Below are positions 17,214 through 25,323 of a stretch of DNA of 64,000 nt, in pieces. The DNA comes from Streptosporangium pseudovulgare. Lineage in GTDB: Bacteria; Actinomycetota; Actinomycetes; Streptosporangiales; Streptosporangiaceae. Position numbers and translations under genes: made by a program. The first letter of the stretch is position 1, and the number at the start of each line of letters is the position of its first letter. The notes beneath the pieces are model-generated. The model did not search any database. It saw only the letters and a program-made list of their open reading frames with translations, and was not told the DNA's origin. The stretch spans positions 186,001 through 250,000 of the forward strand of contig NZ_BMQJ01000013.1 of the NCBI RefSeq assembly GCF_014648055.1. Reading direction: 5' to 3'.

Positions 17214-18044
17214 TCAGGGGGCGATCGGCGGCCGCCGCTTGTGCTCGGTGAGCCGGTAGCGGCGGACGATCGTCTCGAAGGCGGTCCCGTCGACCGGCCT
17301 GCCCTCCAGGAAGTCGTCGATGTCGTCGTAGGTGACGCCGAGCGCCTCCTCGTCGGGCCTGCCCGGGCTCAGCGTCTCCAGGTCCGCGGTCGGGACCTTG
17401 CCGACCAGCTCCGGCGGCGCGCCCAGGGACTGCGCCACGGCCCGCACCCGCCGCTTGGTGAGACCGGCGAGCGGCACCACGTCGGCCGCGCCGTCACCGA
17501 ACTTGGTGAAGAAGCCGGAGACGGCCTCGGCGGCGTGGTCGGTTCCCACGACCAGCCCCTCGTACGCGCCCGCCACCGCGAACTGAACGATCATGCGCTG
17601 CCGCGCCTTGATGTTGCCGTGCACGAAGTCCTGCTGATGGGCGTCGCGGAAGACCATGTCACCGGCCAGCAGCGCCTCCAGCGCGGCGTCGCTGGCGGGC
17701 TTCACATCGACGGTCAGGACCCGGTCGGGCTCGATGAACTCCAGCGCCAGCTGCGCGTCCTTCTCGTCGGCCTGGTCACCGTACGGCAGCCGCATCGCGT
17801 AGAACGTCGCCTCGTGCCCGGCGGCGCGGACCCGTTCGACGGCGAGCTGGCACAGCCGGCCCGCGGCCGTGGAGTCCACCCCGCCGCTGATGCCCAGCAC
17901 CAGCGCGCGCAGGCCCGTGGAGGTCAGCTGCGCGGCGAGGAAGGCCACCCGGTGCTCGATCTCCTGCTGCGCGTCGAAGGACGCGCTCACGTGGAGATCC
18001 CGGGCGATCTCCTGCTGCAGGGACATGGGGGCCGGATCGGTCAC
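17214..18044 (-). CDS. nadE: ammonia-dependent NAD+ synthetase
   Basis: 276-residue NH3-dependent NAD synthase, which converts nicotinic acid adenine dinucleotide to NAD+ using ATP and ammonia in the cytosol. Seen: ATP-pyrophosphatase P-loop GISGGVDSTAAGRL at about residue 50, RLPYGDQADEKDAQLAL, NIKARQRM, GTDHAAEAVSGFFTKFGDGAADVVPL and KVPTADLE, all family signatures. No glutaminase domain, so it is the short bacterial form. Start GTG 18044 has GAGGAG upstream at good spacing. It is monocistronic. Confidence 0.96.
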   Translation of the reverse strand: MTDPAPMSLQQEIARDLHVSASFDAQQEIEHRVAFLAAQLTSTGLRALVLGISGGVDSTAAGRLCQLAVERVRAAGHEATFYAMRLPYGDQADEKDAQLALEFIEPDRVLTVDVKPASDAALEALLAGDMVFRDAHQQDFVHGNIKARQRMIVQFAVAGAYEGLVVGTDHAAEAVSGFFTKFGDGAADVVPLAGLTKRRVRAVAQSLGAPPELVGKVPTADLETLSPGRPDEEALGVTYDDIDDFLEGRPVDGTAFETIVRRYRLTEHKRRPPIAP

Positions 18045-18217
18045 GGTGGCTCCTCGGTCGGGCCCGCGGGCCCTTGGGCGGGGGTCGGCACGCGCCGCCG
18101 GGCCGGGGACCCCGGGCGCGCGCAGGGGACGTAAGCACTCTAGGGGAAGGCCGCGAAGCCCTGTTCGGGACAGGGGACTCGTCGAGACGCCCCCGGCCCC
18201 GGAGCGCCACGGGCGAA

Positions 18218-18264
18218 GTCCGATGCCGGTCGCCTCCCTCGGGGAGAGGCGACCGGCATCGGAC
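18218..18264. repeat. 19-bp perfect inverted repeat, 9-nt loop
   Basis: Arms 18218-18236 and 18246-18264 are exact complements (GTCCGATGCCGGTCGCCTC). It lies in front of two divergent genes, so it is not an obvious terminator. It might end a non-coding or divergent transcript, or be the relic of a small repetitive element. Confidence 0.75.
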
Positions 18265-18278
18265 GGCGCCCGCGCGGA

Positions 18279-18310
18279 TTCCCCGGAGTCCGACGCACCT
18301 TTCCGGGGAA
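18279..18310. repeat. 9-bp inverted repeat next to the 19-bp hairpin
   Basis: TTCCCCGGA and TCCGGGGAA separated by 14 bp, beginning 15 bp after the larger hairpin. Two adjacent stem-loops in one intergenic region suggest a structured RNA. Confidence 0.6.
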
Positions 18311-18613
18311 GGGCCGCCTAAACACGCACGCGCGGACCGGAGGCCGTCGCTCCCACCGCCTCGCCCGTCCTCCCCGGAGGCGCGGACCCCGCGCCGGTCG
18401 CACGGGCTGTGCCCTGAGCCCGCCGTTCTTCCGGGCCAGGAGCATGCCTTCGCGTATGCCCGTATGCCCGAGGCCGGCTTGATCCGGATCCTGCCGACCG
18501 GGCCGGTCTCCATGACGGACAACTCGTTGATCAGGAGGCGCCGATGGCCGGGCCTGTCATCGGCGTTCGCACCGACGGCCGGAGAAGCCCGCTGATTCTC
18601 CGTGTCGCGGGGC

Positions 18614-18645
18614 TTGACCCTGCCCCAGGGGCAGGGTCCGACGAT
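18614..18645 (+). promoter_or_regulatory. MerR-type promoter with stretched spacer and palindromic operator
   Basis: -35 TTGACC (18614-18619) and a -10-like GACGAT (18640-18645) are separated by 20 bp, longer than the usual 17. The spacer is filled by a palindrome with perfect 11-bp arms, GACCCTGCCCC and GGGGCAGGGTC, around one A (18616-18638). Long spacers with centred dyads are the hallmark of MerR-family regulation, and a MerR gene lies one gene downstream. Transcription would begin close to the ATG at 18653. Confidence 0.8.
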
Positions 18646-18652
18646 GCTCTGC

Positions 18653-20077
18653 ATGAACGACAACGCACTGCACACCGTCGCGGCCCGGATCCGTGAGCAG
18701 GCCGCCGCCTACTGCGAGTCCGACAACGTCCCCGGGTTCGTCGCCGGCGTCTACCACGCCGGAGAGCAGATCGTCGTCGCCCAGGGCACCGCGAACGTCG
18801 CCACCGGTGCACCGATGCTCGACGACACCGGATTCCTGCTCGGCTCCGTCACCAAGGTCCTGACCACCACGCTGGTCCTGCGGCAGGTCGACCGCGGGCT
18901 GCTGGACCTCGACACGCCGGTGGTGAAGCATCTTCCCGACTTCGCCCTGACCGCACCGGGCGCGGCGGACAAGATCCTGGTCCGGCACCTGATCTCACAC
19001 ACCAACGGCATCGACGCCGACCTGTTCTTCCCCGACGCCAAGGGCCACGACGCCCTGAAGGCCTACGTCACCGGCCTCGCGAGCAACTGCGGCACCCTGT
19101 TCGAGCCCGGCGAGCAGCTCAGCTACTCCAACGGTGGCATGATCGTCGCGGGCCGCCTGCTGGAAGAGGTGACCGGCCTGCCCTTCCACGACCTGCTCGC
19201 ACGCGACATCTACGGACCGGTCGGCATGCGGAACTCCAGCACCTCCGCCGAGCAGGCCATCCTCCGCAGCACGGCGATCGGCCACTTCCTGGACCCCGAG
19301 ACCATGACGGCCAAGCCCACGAACATGTTCACGCTGCCCGACACCTGGGGACCGGCCGGCGGCACGCCGATCGGCACCATCGCCGACCTGCTCGCCTTCG
19401 GGCGCACCCACCTCGCGGGTGGTGTGTCCCCCTCCGGCACGCGCGTCCTGTCGGCCGAGTCGACCGCCCTGATGCAGCGGGTCTCGTACGACACACAGAG
19501 CCCGAACACCCCGCCGATGGGCCTGGGCTGGGTGCTGTACCCGTTCGGCGACACGACCGTCCTGGCCATGTCGGGCGCCTCACCCGGTGGTGTCTCCATC
19601 CTGTGCGTGCTCCCCGAGCACGACCTGGTCTTCGCCGCCTACGGCAACAACCCGGGGGCGATCATGCTGCAGGACCAGATCCTGCGGTGGTTGCTGAGCG
19701 AGCACCTCGGTGTCCGGATCCCCAGGCTGGTCACCGAAACGGAGCAAGATGTCGACCTCACCCCGTATATGGGCATCTACCGCTCCAACCAGCTCCGCAT
19801 CGACGTCAGCATCGTCGACGGCCTGCTCGAGGAGCGCACGACCTACGAACCGGCGGACGAGTCACAGGAGCGGATCTTCACCGAGTTCACCGGCGGCGTG
19901 ACCTCCGGCCCGCCGCAGCGCTACGTGCCGATCCGGCCGGGCCTGTTCGCGCCCGCAGGCTACCCGCTGGAGGTGTTCGACGGATACCTGCGGCTGCTGC
20001 TCGTCTCCTACCACGACATCCGCGATGGCCAGGCGTGCTTCCGCAACGGCGGCGGCCGCCTGACCCGCCGGGTCTGA
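18653..20077 (+). CDS. serine hydrolase of the beta-lactamase/D-alanyl-D-alanine carboxypeptidase family
   Basis: 474-residue class C beta-lactamase-fold enzyme. Seen: the nucleophile motif SVTK (S-x-x-K) within GSVTKVLTTTLVL at about residue 65, the Tyr motif YSN in QLSYSNGGMIVAGRLLEEVTG, and a C-terminal extension after about residue 350 of the lipocalin-like kind found in such hydrolases. No signal peptide is visible, so it is probably cytosolic. I chose ATG 18653 because the upstream promoter would start transcription at about that position; an in-frame GTG at 18602 would place the promoter inside the gene. Controlled by the MerR protein encoded 32 bp downstream. Substrate unknown. Confidence 0.85.
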   Translation: MNDNALHTVAARIREQAAAYCESDNVPGFVAGVYHAGEQIVVAQGTANVATGAPMLDDTGFLLGSVTKVLTTTLVLRQVDRGLLDLDTPVVKHLPDFALTAPGAADKILVRHLISHTNGIDADLFFPDAKGHDALKAYVTGLASNCGTLFEPGEQLSYSNGGMIVAGRLLEEVTGLPFHDLLARDIYGPVGMRNSSTSAEQAILRSTAIGHFLDPETMTAKPTNMFTLPDTWGPAGGTPIGTIADLLAFGRTHLAGGVSPSGTRVLSAESTALMQRVSYDTQSPNTPPMGLGWVLYPFGDTTVLAMSGASPGGVSILCVLPEHDLVFAAYGNNPGAIMLQDQILRWLLSEHLGVRIPRLVTETEQDVDLTPYMGIYRSNQLRIDVSIVDGLLEERTTYEPADESQERIFTEFTGGVTSGPPQRYVPIRPGLFAPAGYPLEVFDGYLRLLLVSYHDIRDGQACFRNGGGRLTRRV

Positions 20078-20109
20078 CCATTGCCCGCCGGGGTGGAAGG
20101 ATATCCGGC

Positions 20110-20829
20110 ATGCTTACGATCGGCCAGCTCGCGGACTACGCCGGAGTGACCATCAAAGCCATCCGCCACTATCACGAGCGCGGTCTGCTGCCCGAGCCCG
20201 ACCGCGACTCGTCCGGCTACCGGCGCTACACCGCCGAGCATGCCATCAAGCTCGTCAAGATCAGGACCTTGGCACACGCGGGCGTGCCACTGGCCCGCGT
20301 CAAAGACCTCCTCGGAGCCGACCCGGACACGCTCGTCGCAGCCATCGCCGAGATCGATCACGACCTCGAGGAACGCATCGCGCAGCTGCGGCGAACCCGT
20401 GACCAACTCGCCCAGCTGCGCGGCGGTGATCGGCTCTTCGTCGCTCCCGAGGTCGCCGCCTATCTCGACGACCTGCGCGAACTCGGCGTCAGCGAGCGTG
20501 CGATCCGTGTGGAACGCGACGGCTGGATCCTCATGCAAACGGCCTCGCCCGAGGACGCCTGCCTGTGGGTCACCGAGAAGCGCGAGCTCCTGACCGATCC
20601 CGAGTTCCGTGCCCTCTATCTCGACCATGACGCCGCTTACGGCTGGTCGCCTGACGATCCCCGCCTTCCCGCCCTCGCGGACCGTACCCGGAACTGGTTC
20701 ACCGAGCATCCCAGCCGGTCCGAGACCGGCCCTGTCCACAACCCGGCCATCGCGCGACTGGCCGCGCAGTCCCAGCACGGAGCCACGTCCCCGGCCTGGG
20801 ACCGGCTGGCCCGGCTCACGAGAGGCTAG
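20110..20829 (+). CDS. MerR-family regulator
   Basis: 239-residue regulator. Seen: N-terminal winged HTH MLTIGQLADYAGVTIKAIRHY, ERGLLPEPDRDSSGYRRY, then a coiled coil at about residues 75-110 (ITEIDHDLEER-type heptads) for dimerisation, and a C-terminal domain of unknown ligand preference similar to the TipA/other drug-binding MerR group. No metal-binding cysteine pattern is evident, so metals are unlikely effectors. Same strand and 32 bp after the serine hydrolase, whose promoter has the spacer dyad expected for it; both genes would be co-induced. Confidence 0.93.
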   Translation: MLTIGQLADYAGVTIKAIRHYHERGLLPEPDRDSSGYRRYTAEHAIKLVKIRTLAHAGVPLARVKDLLGADPDTLVAAIAEIDHDLEERIAQLRRTRDQLAQLRGGDRLFVAPEVAAYLDDLRELGVSERAIRVERDGWILMQTASPEDACLWVTEKRELLTDPEFRALYLDHDAAYGWSPDDPRLPALADRTRNWFTEHPSRSETGPVHNPAIARLAAQSQHGATSPAWDRLARLTRG

Positions 20830-20910
20830 CCTCGACCGTGCGCGCCGCCCGTGGCCGGGCCGTCTCCGGCTGCGCGGAGGCGACCGCGTTGCGGTACGCG
20901 GTCACCGCGG

Positions 20911-20946
20911 CGATCAGCAGCCCGATCAGCAGCCCGATCAGCAGGC
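20911..20946. repeat. 12-bp tandem repeat, 3 copies
   Basis: Three copies of CGATCAGCAGCC (last one with a change) in the gap between the convergent MerR and NmrA-like genes. On the minus strand they read Gly-Leu-Leu-Ile repeats in a 47-codon frame (20816-20959) that lacks a standard start codon. Confidence 0.85.
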
Positions 20947-20960
20947 CGGCGCCGGGCGTC

Positions 20961-21803
20961 CTACCTCCCGGGCGACGGGTGGTCCGCCAGGAAGTCGCCG
21001 GCGTGGTCCCGGGCCCAGGTGGCGAAGGTGCGCGCGGGGTGGCCGGTCAGCTCCGGCACGGCCCGGGTGAGCTCGACGGGGCGTCCGTCGTTGGACTGCC
21101 ACCAGTCCAGCAGCGGGTCGGCGTAGGAGGCGGGGATGTGCTCGGCCGTCTCCTGCTTCCACTCCTCGCGGGTGACCTGCCGGAAGGGGATGGGCCGGCC
21201 GGTCACCCGGCTCAGGATGTCGATCTGCTCGGCGAAGGTGAGCGACTCCGGGCCGGTCAGGGTGTACGGGCGCCCGCCCAGGCCGGGATCGGTGAGTACG
21301 GCGAGGGCGGCCTCGGCGACGTCGGCCTCGTGGATCGGGTCGCTGTGGGATCCGGGGAAGGGCAGGCTGATCGGCCGGCCCGACCGCAGGCTCCAGCTCC
21401 ACGCGAGCGCGTTGCCCGCGAACGAGCCCGGCCGCAGCGACGTCGAGCGGATGGGGGAGGCGTCGAGCGCCCTCTCCGCGTCCAGGTGGGACTTCGCCAG
21501 CGGGTTGTCCTCGGTGTTCGGGACGAGGACCGAGGAGGACGACAGCAGCACGATGTGCTCGACGCCGGCGTGGGCGGCCTCCTCGGCGAACGAGTCGGCG
21601 TGCGACGGCTCGGCGTACAGGAAGACCGAGGTCACGCCCTTGAGCGCGGCGGCGAAGGTGGACGGGTCGGTGAGGTCGCACCGGACGGTGTCCGGGCCGT
21701 CGGGCCGGCTGGACGCCGCGCGGACGGTGAGGCCGCGCTCACGCAGCAGGCCGGCGAGGGTCCGGGCGACGGCGCCGCGGCTCCCTGTGACGAGAACGGT
21801 CAT
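20961..21803 (-). CDS. NmrA-like NAD(P)-binding oxidoreductase
   Basis: 280-residue atypical short-chain dehydrogenase/NmrA-family protein. Seen: dinucleotide-binding motif VLVTGSRGAVARTLAGLL at the N-terminus, VRAASSRPDGPDTVRCDLTDPSTF, the strand LLSSSSV, and LRPGSFAGNALAW, all usual for quinone-reductase-like or redox-sensing NmrA proteins. Start ATG 21803 has GAAAGGA upstream. It is divergent from the MarR gene over 254 bp containing two palindromes, so it is the probable MarR target. Confidence 0.92.
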   Translation of the reverse strand: MTVLVTGSRGAVARTLAGLLRERGLTVRAASSRPDGPDTVRCDLTDPSTFAAALKGVTSVFLYAEPSHADSFAEEAAHAGVEHIVLLSSSSVLVPNTEDNPLAKSHLDAERALDASPIRSTSLRPGSFAGNALAWSWSLRSGRPISLPFPGSHSDPIHEADVAEAALAVLTDPGLGGRPYTLTGPESLTFAEQIDILSRVTGRPIPFRQVTREEWKQETAEHIPASYADPLLDWWQSNDGRPVELTRAVPELTGHPARTFATWARDHAGDFLADHPSPGR

Positions 21804-21980
21804 CTCGGTGGTTCCTTTCGGTGACGGTGCGCCGGGGTCGTGCGCGGCGTGGGCCGCACGAGGCCGCGGCGGACGGGGGCGGCGCGTCGCCGTCCCCGGA
21901 GAGCCGGGCGGCGGGCCCGGTGCCGGGGAGTGAGGACATGCGTGTCCCTTTTCGGGAAGCGCATAGAATGCGACGCGACG

Positions 21981-22005
21981 CAGACTCTTCGTTGAGAAGA
22001 GTCTG
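21981..22005. promoter_or_regulatory. MarR operator candidate: 10-bp inverted repeat
   Basis: CAGACTCTTC and GAAGAGTCTG around GTTGA, perfect 10-bp arms, between the divergent NmrA-like and MarR genes. Position and symmetry indicate the main MarR site. Confidence 0.65.
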
Positions 22006-22017
22006 TGTGACGAATAG

Positions 22018-22032
22018 TCTTCGTGACGAAGA
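22018..22032. promoter_or_regulatory. second dyad near the MarR gene start
   Basis: TCTTCG-TGA-CGAAGA, 6-bp arms, 26 bp before the MarR start codon. It shares the CTTC/GAAG core with the larger dyad at 21981-22005 and is probably a second autoregulatory site. Confidence 0.55.
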
Positions 22033-22057
22033 TAAATGTGGGGCATGGAGGTGCCGG

Positions 22058-22531
22058 GTGTCAAACCGATCGGAGTTGCTCGCACGCGTCGTGGGGGAGA
22101 GTCAGCGGCACTACGCCGCCTACACGCTGTTCAACCAGGCGATGGCCGACCGGATCGGGCTGCACCCCACCGACGTGCAGTGCATCGCGCTGCTCGACCT
22201 GGAGCCCGGGCCGGTGACGACCGGGGAGATCGCCCGGCTCACCGGGCTGGCGTCAGGATCGGCGTCCCGGCTGGTGGACCGCCTGGAGAAGGCGGGCTTC
22301 GTGCGGCGTCTTCCCGACCCGAACGACCGCAGGCGCGCCCTCGTCGCCCTGACCCCCGACGCGGCCGGGCGGCTTGAGGAGGCGTGGGACACCCCGGGCC
22401 GGGCGTTCGGCGCGGTGCTGGAGCGCTACACCGACGAGCAGTTGGAGATCATCGCCGACTATCTCCACCGGACCGCCGAAGTGGGCCGCGAGCAGGCCCG
22501 GCGGCTGACCTCCGAGGCGTCGCAGCCGTAG
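22058..22531 (+). CDS. MarR-family transcriptional regulator
   Basis: 157-residue winged-HTH regulator. Seen: TDVQCIALLDLEPGPVTTGEIARLTGL, SGSASRLVDRLEKAGFVRRLPDPNDRRRALVALT, the full MarR core including the basic wing. GTG 22058 has GGAGG six nt upstream and is preferred over earlier frames crossing the operators. Divergent from the NmrA-like oxidoreductase, which with it forms a typical redox or phenolic-compound response pair. A bidirectional terminator follows. Confidence 0.93.
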   Translation: MSNRSELLARVVGESQRHYAAYTLFNQAMADRIGLHPTDVQCIALLDLEPGPVTTGEIARLTGLASGSASRLVDRLEKAGFVRRLPDPNDRRRALVALTPDAAGRLEEAWDTPGRAFGAVLERYTDEQLEIIADYLHRTAEVGREQARRLTSEASQP

Positions 22532-22571
22532 TCCGCCGACGGGGCGGAGCGCTCGCCCCGCAGCCGGAAAC

Positions 22572-22606
22572 GGCCACGCCCCCGCCGGGACGGCGGGGGC
22601 GTGGCC
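22572..22606. terminator. 15-bp hairpin between convergent genes
   Basis: GGCCACGCCCCCGCC and its exact complement around GGGAC, in the gap between the MarR gene and the convergent zinc-finger gene. Serves both directions. Confidence 0.85.
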
Positions 22607-22649
22607 CGGTGCGGCGTGGACGGCGGGAGCCTCCACGCGTGTGACGTCC

Positions 22650-23564
22650 TCAGTCCTCTCCGGAGAACCTCTCCCAGGCCGACTGCCGGGTCATGTCCAG
22701 GGCGGCGCCGATCCTGGACCAGGTGACGCCCCGGTCGCGCAGCCGGTCCACCCAGACCCGCAGGCTCGCGTCGACCTGGGCGCTCACGGTGGCGACGCGC
22801 GGCAGGAACTCGAGGATCTGCTCGTCGGTCATGCGGTCCGGCCAGGGGATCTCGGCGTCCGCCGACGGCTCGGCCGGCGTGTCGAGGATGGCGTTGCACA
22901 GCCCCACGCACTCGTTGCAGATGTAGACGCCGGGGCCGGCGATCACCTTGTCCACGTCGGTCTTCGGCTTCGCGCAGAACGAGCAGCAGATCCGCTCGTC
23001 GGCCAGGGATGGAGCGGTCATGCGGTCCTCCGGGGCGACGGTTGTCAGGTTTTTCCTGACGGTTGATCGCGACTCTAGAGCGTCAGGGACATCCTGACAA
23101 GCGATGGCGCCGCTCCGCCGCGCGCGCCCACCCGGGGTCTCCTCGTCCGCGGGGTCGCCGGCGAGCGCGCGGGCGGCCGCCGCCTCGTCGTCGCTCCAGC
23201 CCCAGTGGCCGTCGTCCCCCTGGCGGGCCTGCTCGTCGATCCACCGGTTGTGCGCCTCCCAGGCGGCCTGCTTCGTGGCCCCCAGCGCGGCGCCGATCTG
23301 CGACCACGAGGCGCCGACCCGGCGGGCCGACCGCACCGTGAGCTGGCGTCCCTGGCCCGCCTTGCGGGCGATCACCTCGCCGAGCGCGAGCAGCTCCAGC
23401 GCCTCCTCCCGCGCCAGGGGAGCCGTGGCCGGGTCGAGCGGTGCGGTCTCGGGGTCGTCGTCCTCCTCCGGCGGCGACGCGAGGGCTTCGCGGGTGCGCA
23501 GCGCGTCGTACCGCGCGACCGCGTTCAGCAGCGTGAACCGGCGTTCGAGTTCCTCGGGAGTCAT
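22650..23564 (-). CDS. HTH protein fused in frame to a ClpX-type zinc-finger HTH protein (one frame, perhaps two genes)
   Basis: One uninterrupted 304-codon frame with two related halves. Residues 1-~150 hold an HTH-like segment [20 protein letters not shown]; the second half, from the Met at 23021, has a ClpX-like C4 zinc finger (CCSFCAKPK ... [10 protein letters not shown]) and a second copy of the HTH segment, [22 protein letters not shown]. The segment joining them contains a good -35/-10 promoter, two GTCAGG-N5-CCTGAC sites and GGAGGA before the ATG at 23021, so the distal 123-residue protein is probably also made on its own. Likely DNA-binding, autoregulatory proteins. Whether the lack of a stop between the halves is real or an artefact cannot be told here. 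Confidence 0.7.
   Translation of the reverse strand: MTPEELERRFTLLNAVARYDALRTREALASPPEEDDDPETAPLDPATAPLAREEALELLALGEVIARKAGQGRQLTVRSARRVGASWSQIGAALGATKQAAWEAHNRWIDEQARQGDDGHWGWSDDEAAAARALAGDPADEETPGGRARRSGAIACQDVPDALESRSTVRKNLTTVAPEDRMTAPSLADERICCSFCAKPKTDVDKVIAGPGVYICNECVGLCNAILDTPAEPSADAEIPWPDRMTDEQILEFLPRVATVSAQVDASLRVWVDRLRDRGVTWSRIGAALDMTRQSAWERFSGED
23044..23060. promoter_or_regulatory. GTCAGG-N5-CCTGAC site 1 before the zinc-finger protein start
   Basis: Perfect 6-bp dyad GTCAGG-TTTTT-CCTGAC, 23 bp upstream of the internal ATG at 23021 and downstream of the promoter at 23072-23100. Same sequence as the site overlapping that promoter. Confidence 0.65.
23072..23100 (-). promoter_or_regulatory. 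internal promoter with overlapping GTCAGG-N5-CCTGAC site 2
   Basis: On the minus strand, -35 TTGTCA (23100-23095), 17-bp spacer, -10 TAGAGT (23077-23072). The dyad GTCAGG-GACAT-CCTGAC (23082-23098) covers the -35 and spacer. It would drive the ClpX-type zinc-finger protein from the ATG at 23021. Confidence 0.65.
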
Positions 23565-23571
23565 GGTTCCG

Positions 23572-23615
23572 AGTATTTCGTCAGGCTGGCTTGACGTCAA
23601 GTCAGCCTGACGAAA
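23572..23615 (-). promoter_or_regulatory. promoter with 40-bp near-perfect palindrome upstream of the HTH gene
   Basis: Positions 23576-23615 match their reverse complement at 19 of 20 positions per arm. The palindrome can be read as two abutting sites, GTCAGG-N4-CTTGAC and GTCAAG-N4-CCTGAC, the same half-sites as at 23044 and 23082. A minus-strand promoter overlaps it: -35 TTGACG (23600-23595), 17 bp, -10 AATACT (23577-23572), with start of transcription a few nt before the ATG at 23564. Confidence 0.7.
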
Positions 23616-23656
23616 GCGTGCCGTACCCGCCGCGGACGCGGCCGGGAGCCGCGCGC

Positions 23657-24808
23657 TCAGCCGCTCGCGACCCCGGGCAGGACCAGGAATCCCCCGGGCT
23701 TGCCCGGATGATCGGCCAGTCGGCGGGCCCGCCCGGTGCCGATGTCGACGCCGTAGACGTGCGTGCCCTTCGCGTCCAGCGCGAAAAGCGTGAGCTCCGA
23801 TCCGCTCCGCCAGGGGCCGGTGCCGATGACGCCCGCCTTCTCCGGCAGACCGCGGACGGTCACCTTCCGCGGCGCGCGCCCGCCGGCGGTGTCGAGCAGG
23901 GTGAACCTTCTCTTCCTGAAGTCCTTCATCTCGACGGCGGCGACCGTACGGCCGTCCGGGGCGAGCTCGCTGAATATGATGTACGTGCCGGCGAAGCGCA
24001 CCGGCCTGCCCCCGCCGGTGACGGGCATCAGCCACAGATCGGTCTTGACGTACCGGACCAGCTCGGCGACGCCGTCTTTGATGCTGACCGGTTCGTACTT
24101 GCCGGGTATCCGGACGGTCTTCCCGGTGCGCACGTCGATCAGCAGCCCGGGTTCCTTGCTGCCCTCTCGCGGGTCGAACGCCACGTGACGGCCGTCGTCG
24201 GAGACCACGAGCATGGAGCCGATGCCGATGCGCTCCTCCTTCACCGTCACGGGAGACGTCACCTCCGAGCCGTCCACCAGGTCGCGCACCACATGTGCCT
24301 GGGCGTGCCGGCTGTAGTAGGCGAGCATGCGCCCGTCCCGGCTGATCGCGACGGGGACACGGCGTGCCCGGTCGTTGAAGGCGAGGGCCTGCGGCAACCG
24401 GTAGGTCGTGCCGGAGCGGGTGACCACCCGCCACTCGACGGCCGCGCAGTCGACCGTCTTCCGCTCCCGGTCGACCTCGCAGGGCGTCGGGTAGGCGTAG
24501 GCGAGCGGTCCGACCCGGCCCCCGGGCAGGTCGGGCACGGCGGCCTCCGGCTGCGGCGTCGCGGCCGCGTCGTGGGACCGGAGCGGTGCCGCGGCGGCCT
24601 CCGTCTGCCGCGCCGCGGCCACGCCGTCGGACCGGATCGACGCCACGGCGGCCGTCGTCGCGCCCGCCGCCACCGTGACCACCGTGGCGGCGGCCAGCAG
24701 CGCCGTGACGCGCCGCCGGCGCCGGTGGCCCGCCAGGGCCAGGTCGGCCAGGTCCACCATGGGCGCCTCCTCGGCGACGCCGTTCAACGCCCTGCGCAGT
24801 CTCGTCAT
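23657..24808 (-). CDS. membrane-anchored beta-propeller protein (TolB/WD40-like), sigma-factor partner
   Basis: 383 residues. A short cytosolic N-terminus ([29 protein letters not shown]) precedes one transmembrane helix ([22 protein letters not shown], ~35-56), then an exported domain with repeated beta-propeller-like phrases ([39 protein letters not shown]). Its ATG overlaps the SigE-family stop by 4 nt. This layout is common for SigE-family sigma factors in actinomycetes, where the partner is probably an anti-sigma or sensor; no zinc-binding anti-sigma motif is seen, so its role is inferred only from position. Confidence 0.8.
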   Translation of the reverse strand: MTRLRRALNGVAEEAPMVDLADLALAGHRRRRRVTALLAAATVVTVAAGATTAAVASIRSDGVAAARQTEAAAAPLRSHDAAATPQPEAAVPDLPGGRVGPLAYAYPTPCEVDRERKTVDCAAVEWRVVTRSGTTYRLPQALAFNDRARRVPVAISRDGRMLAYYSRHAQAHVVRDLVDGSEVTSPVTVKEERIGIGSMLVVSDDGRHVAFDPREGSKEPGLLIDVRTGKTVRIPGKYEPVSIKDGVAELVRYVKTDLWLMPVTGGGRPVRFAGTYIIFSELAPDGRTVAAVEMKDFRKRRFTLLDTAGGRAPRKVTVRGLPEKAGVIGTGPWRSGSELTLFALDAKGTHVYGVDIGTGRARRLADHPGKPGGFLVLPGVASG

Positions 24809-25323
24809 CGCGCCACCTCCTGAAGGTCGGAAAGGGAGTCGGGGCCGGCCAGCTCGGGTGCGAGCGCACGCAGACGGGCCAGCGCGTGGTGGGTCTGGCT
24901 CTTGACGTTGCCGACCGAGCAGCCGAGCGCCTCAGCCGTCTGCGCCTCGGTGAGGTCCTCCCAGAAACGCAGCACGATCACGGCCCGCTGCTTGCGTGTC
25001 AGCTTGGCCAGCGCCTGGCGCAGCATGATCCGGTCGAGCGTCTCCTCGTCGTGGGAGACGCCGTGCTCGGGCGGGTCGGCGCTCGGCGCCTCCGGCCGCG
25101 GCCGGCGCCGCCATGAGATGTACTGGTTCACCAGGGCCCGGCGCGTGTACGCCTCGGGGTTGCCGTCCCGGGCCAGCCCGGGCCACTTGCCCGCGATCCT
25201 GACCAGCACGCTCTGCAACAGGTCCTCGGCGAGATGGGCGTCTCCCACGAGCAGGTACGCGGTCCGCATCAGCGCCTGCTGGCGGGCGAGCACGAACTCG
25301 CGGAAGCCGTCATGACGATCCAA
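24805..25323 (-). CDS. SigE-family ECF RNA polymerase sigma factor
   Basis: 172-residue sigma factor. Seen: region 2 [34 protein letters not shown] and [20 protein letters not shown], region 4 [44 protein letters not shown]. This is the SigE-type ECF family widespread in actinomycetes. The best start is TTG 25323, giving [15 protein letters not shown], with GAGGAG correctly spaced; a longer frame upstream has no support. It is coupled to the downstream propeller protein and divergent from the C39 ABC exporter. Confidence 0.92.
   Translation of the reverse strand: MDRHDGFREFVLARQQALMRTAYLLVGDAHLAEDLLQSVLVRIAGKWPGLARDGNPEAYTRRALVNQYISWRRRPRPEAPSADPPEHGVSHDEETLDRIMLRQALAKLTRKQRAVIVLRFWEDLTEAQTAEALGCSVGNVKSQTHHALARLRALAPELAGPDSLSDLQEVAR

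Larger units (their letters stand above)
18045..18652. other. long divergent intergenic region with two strong inverted repeats
   Basis: About 600 bp between nadE (leftward) and the serine hydrolase (rightward). It holds the inverted repeats at 18218-18264 and 18279-18310 and, at its right end, the MerR-type promoter. Open frames crossing it are explained by the repeats and have no recognisable protein features. Confidence 0.6.

Noticed and set aside
18218-18264. Inverted repeat considered as an insertion-sequence end or MITE
   Set aside because: No transposase, no flanking target duplication seen and only one copy in this window; kept only as an unexplained hairpin.
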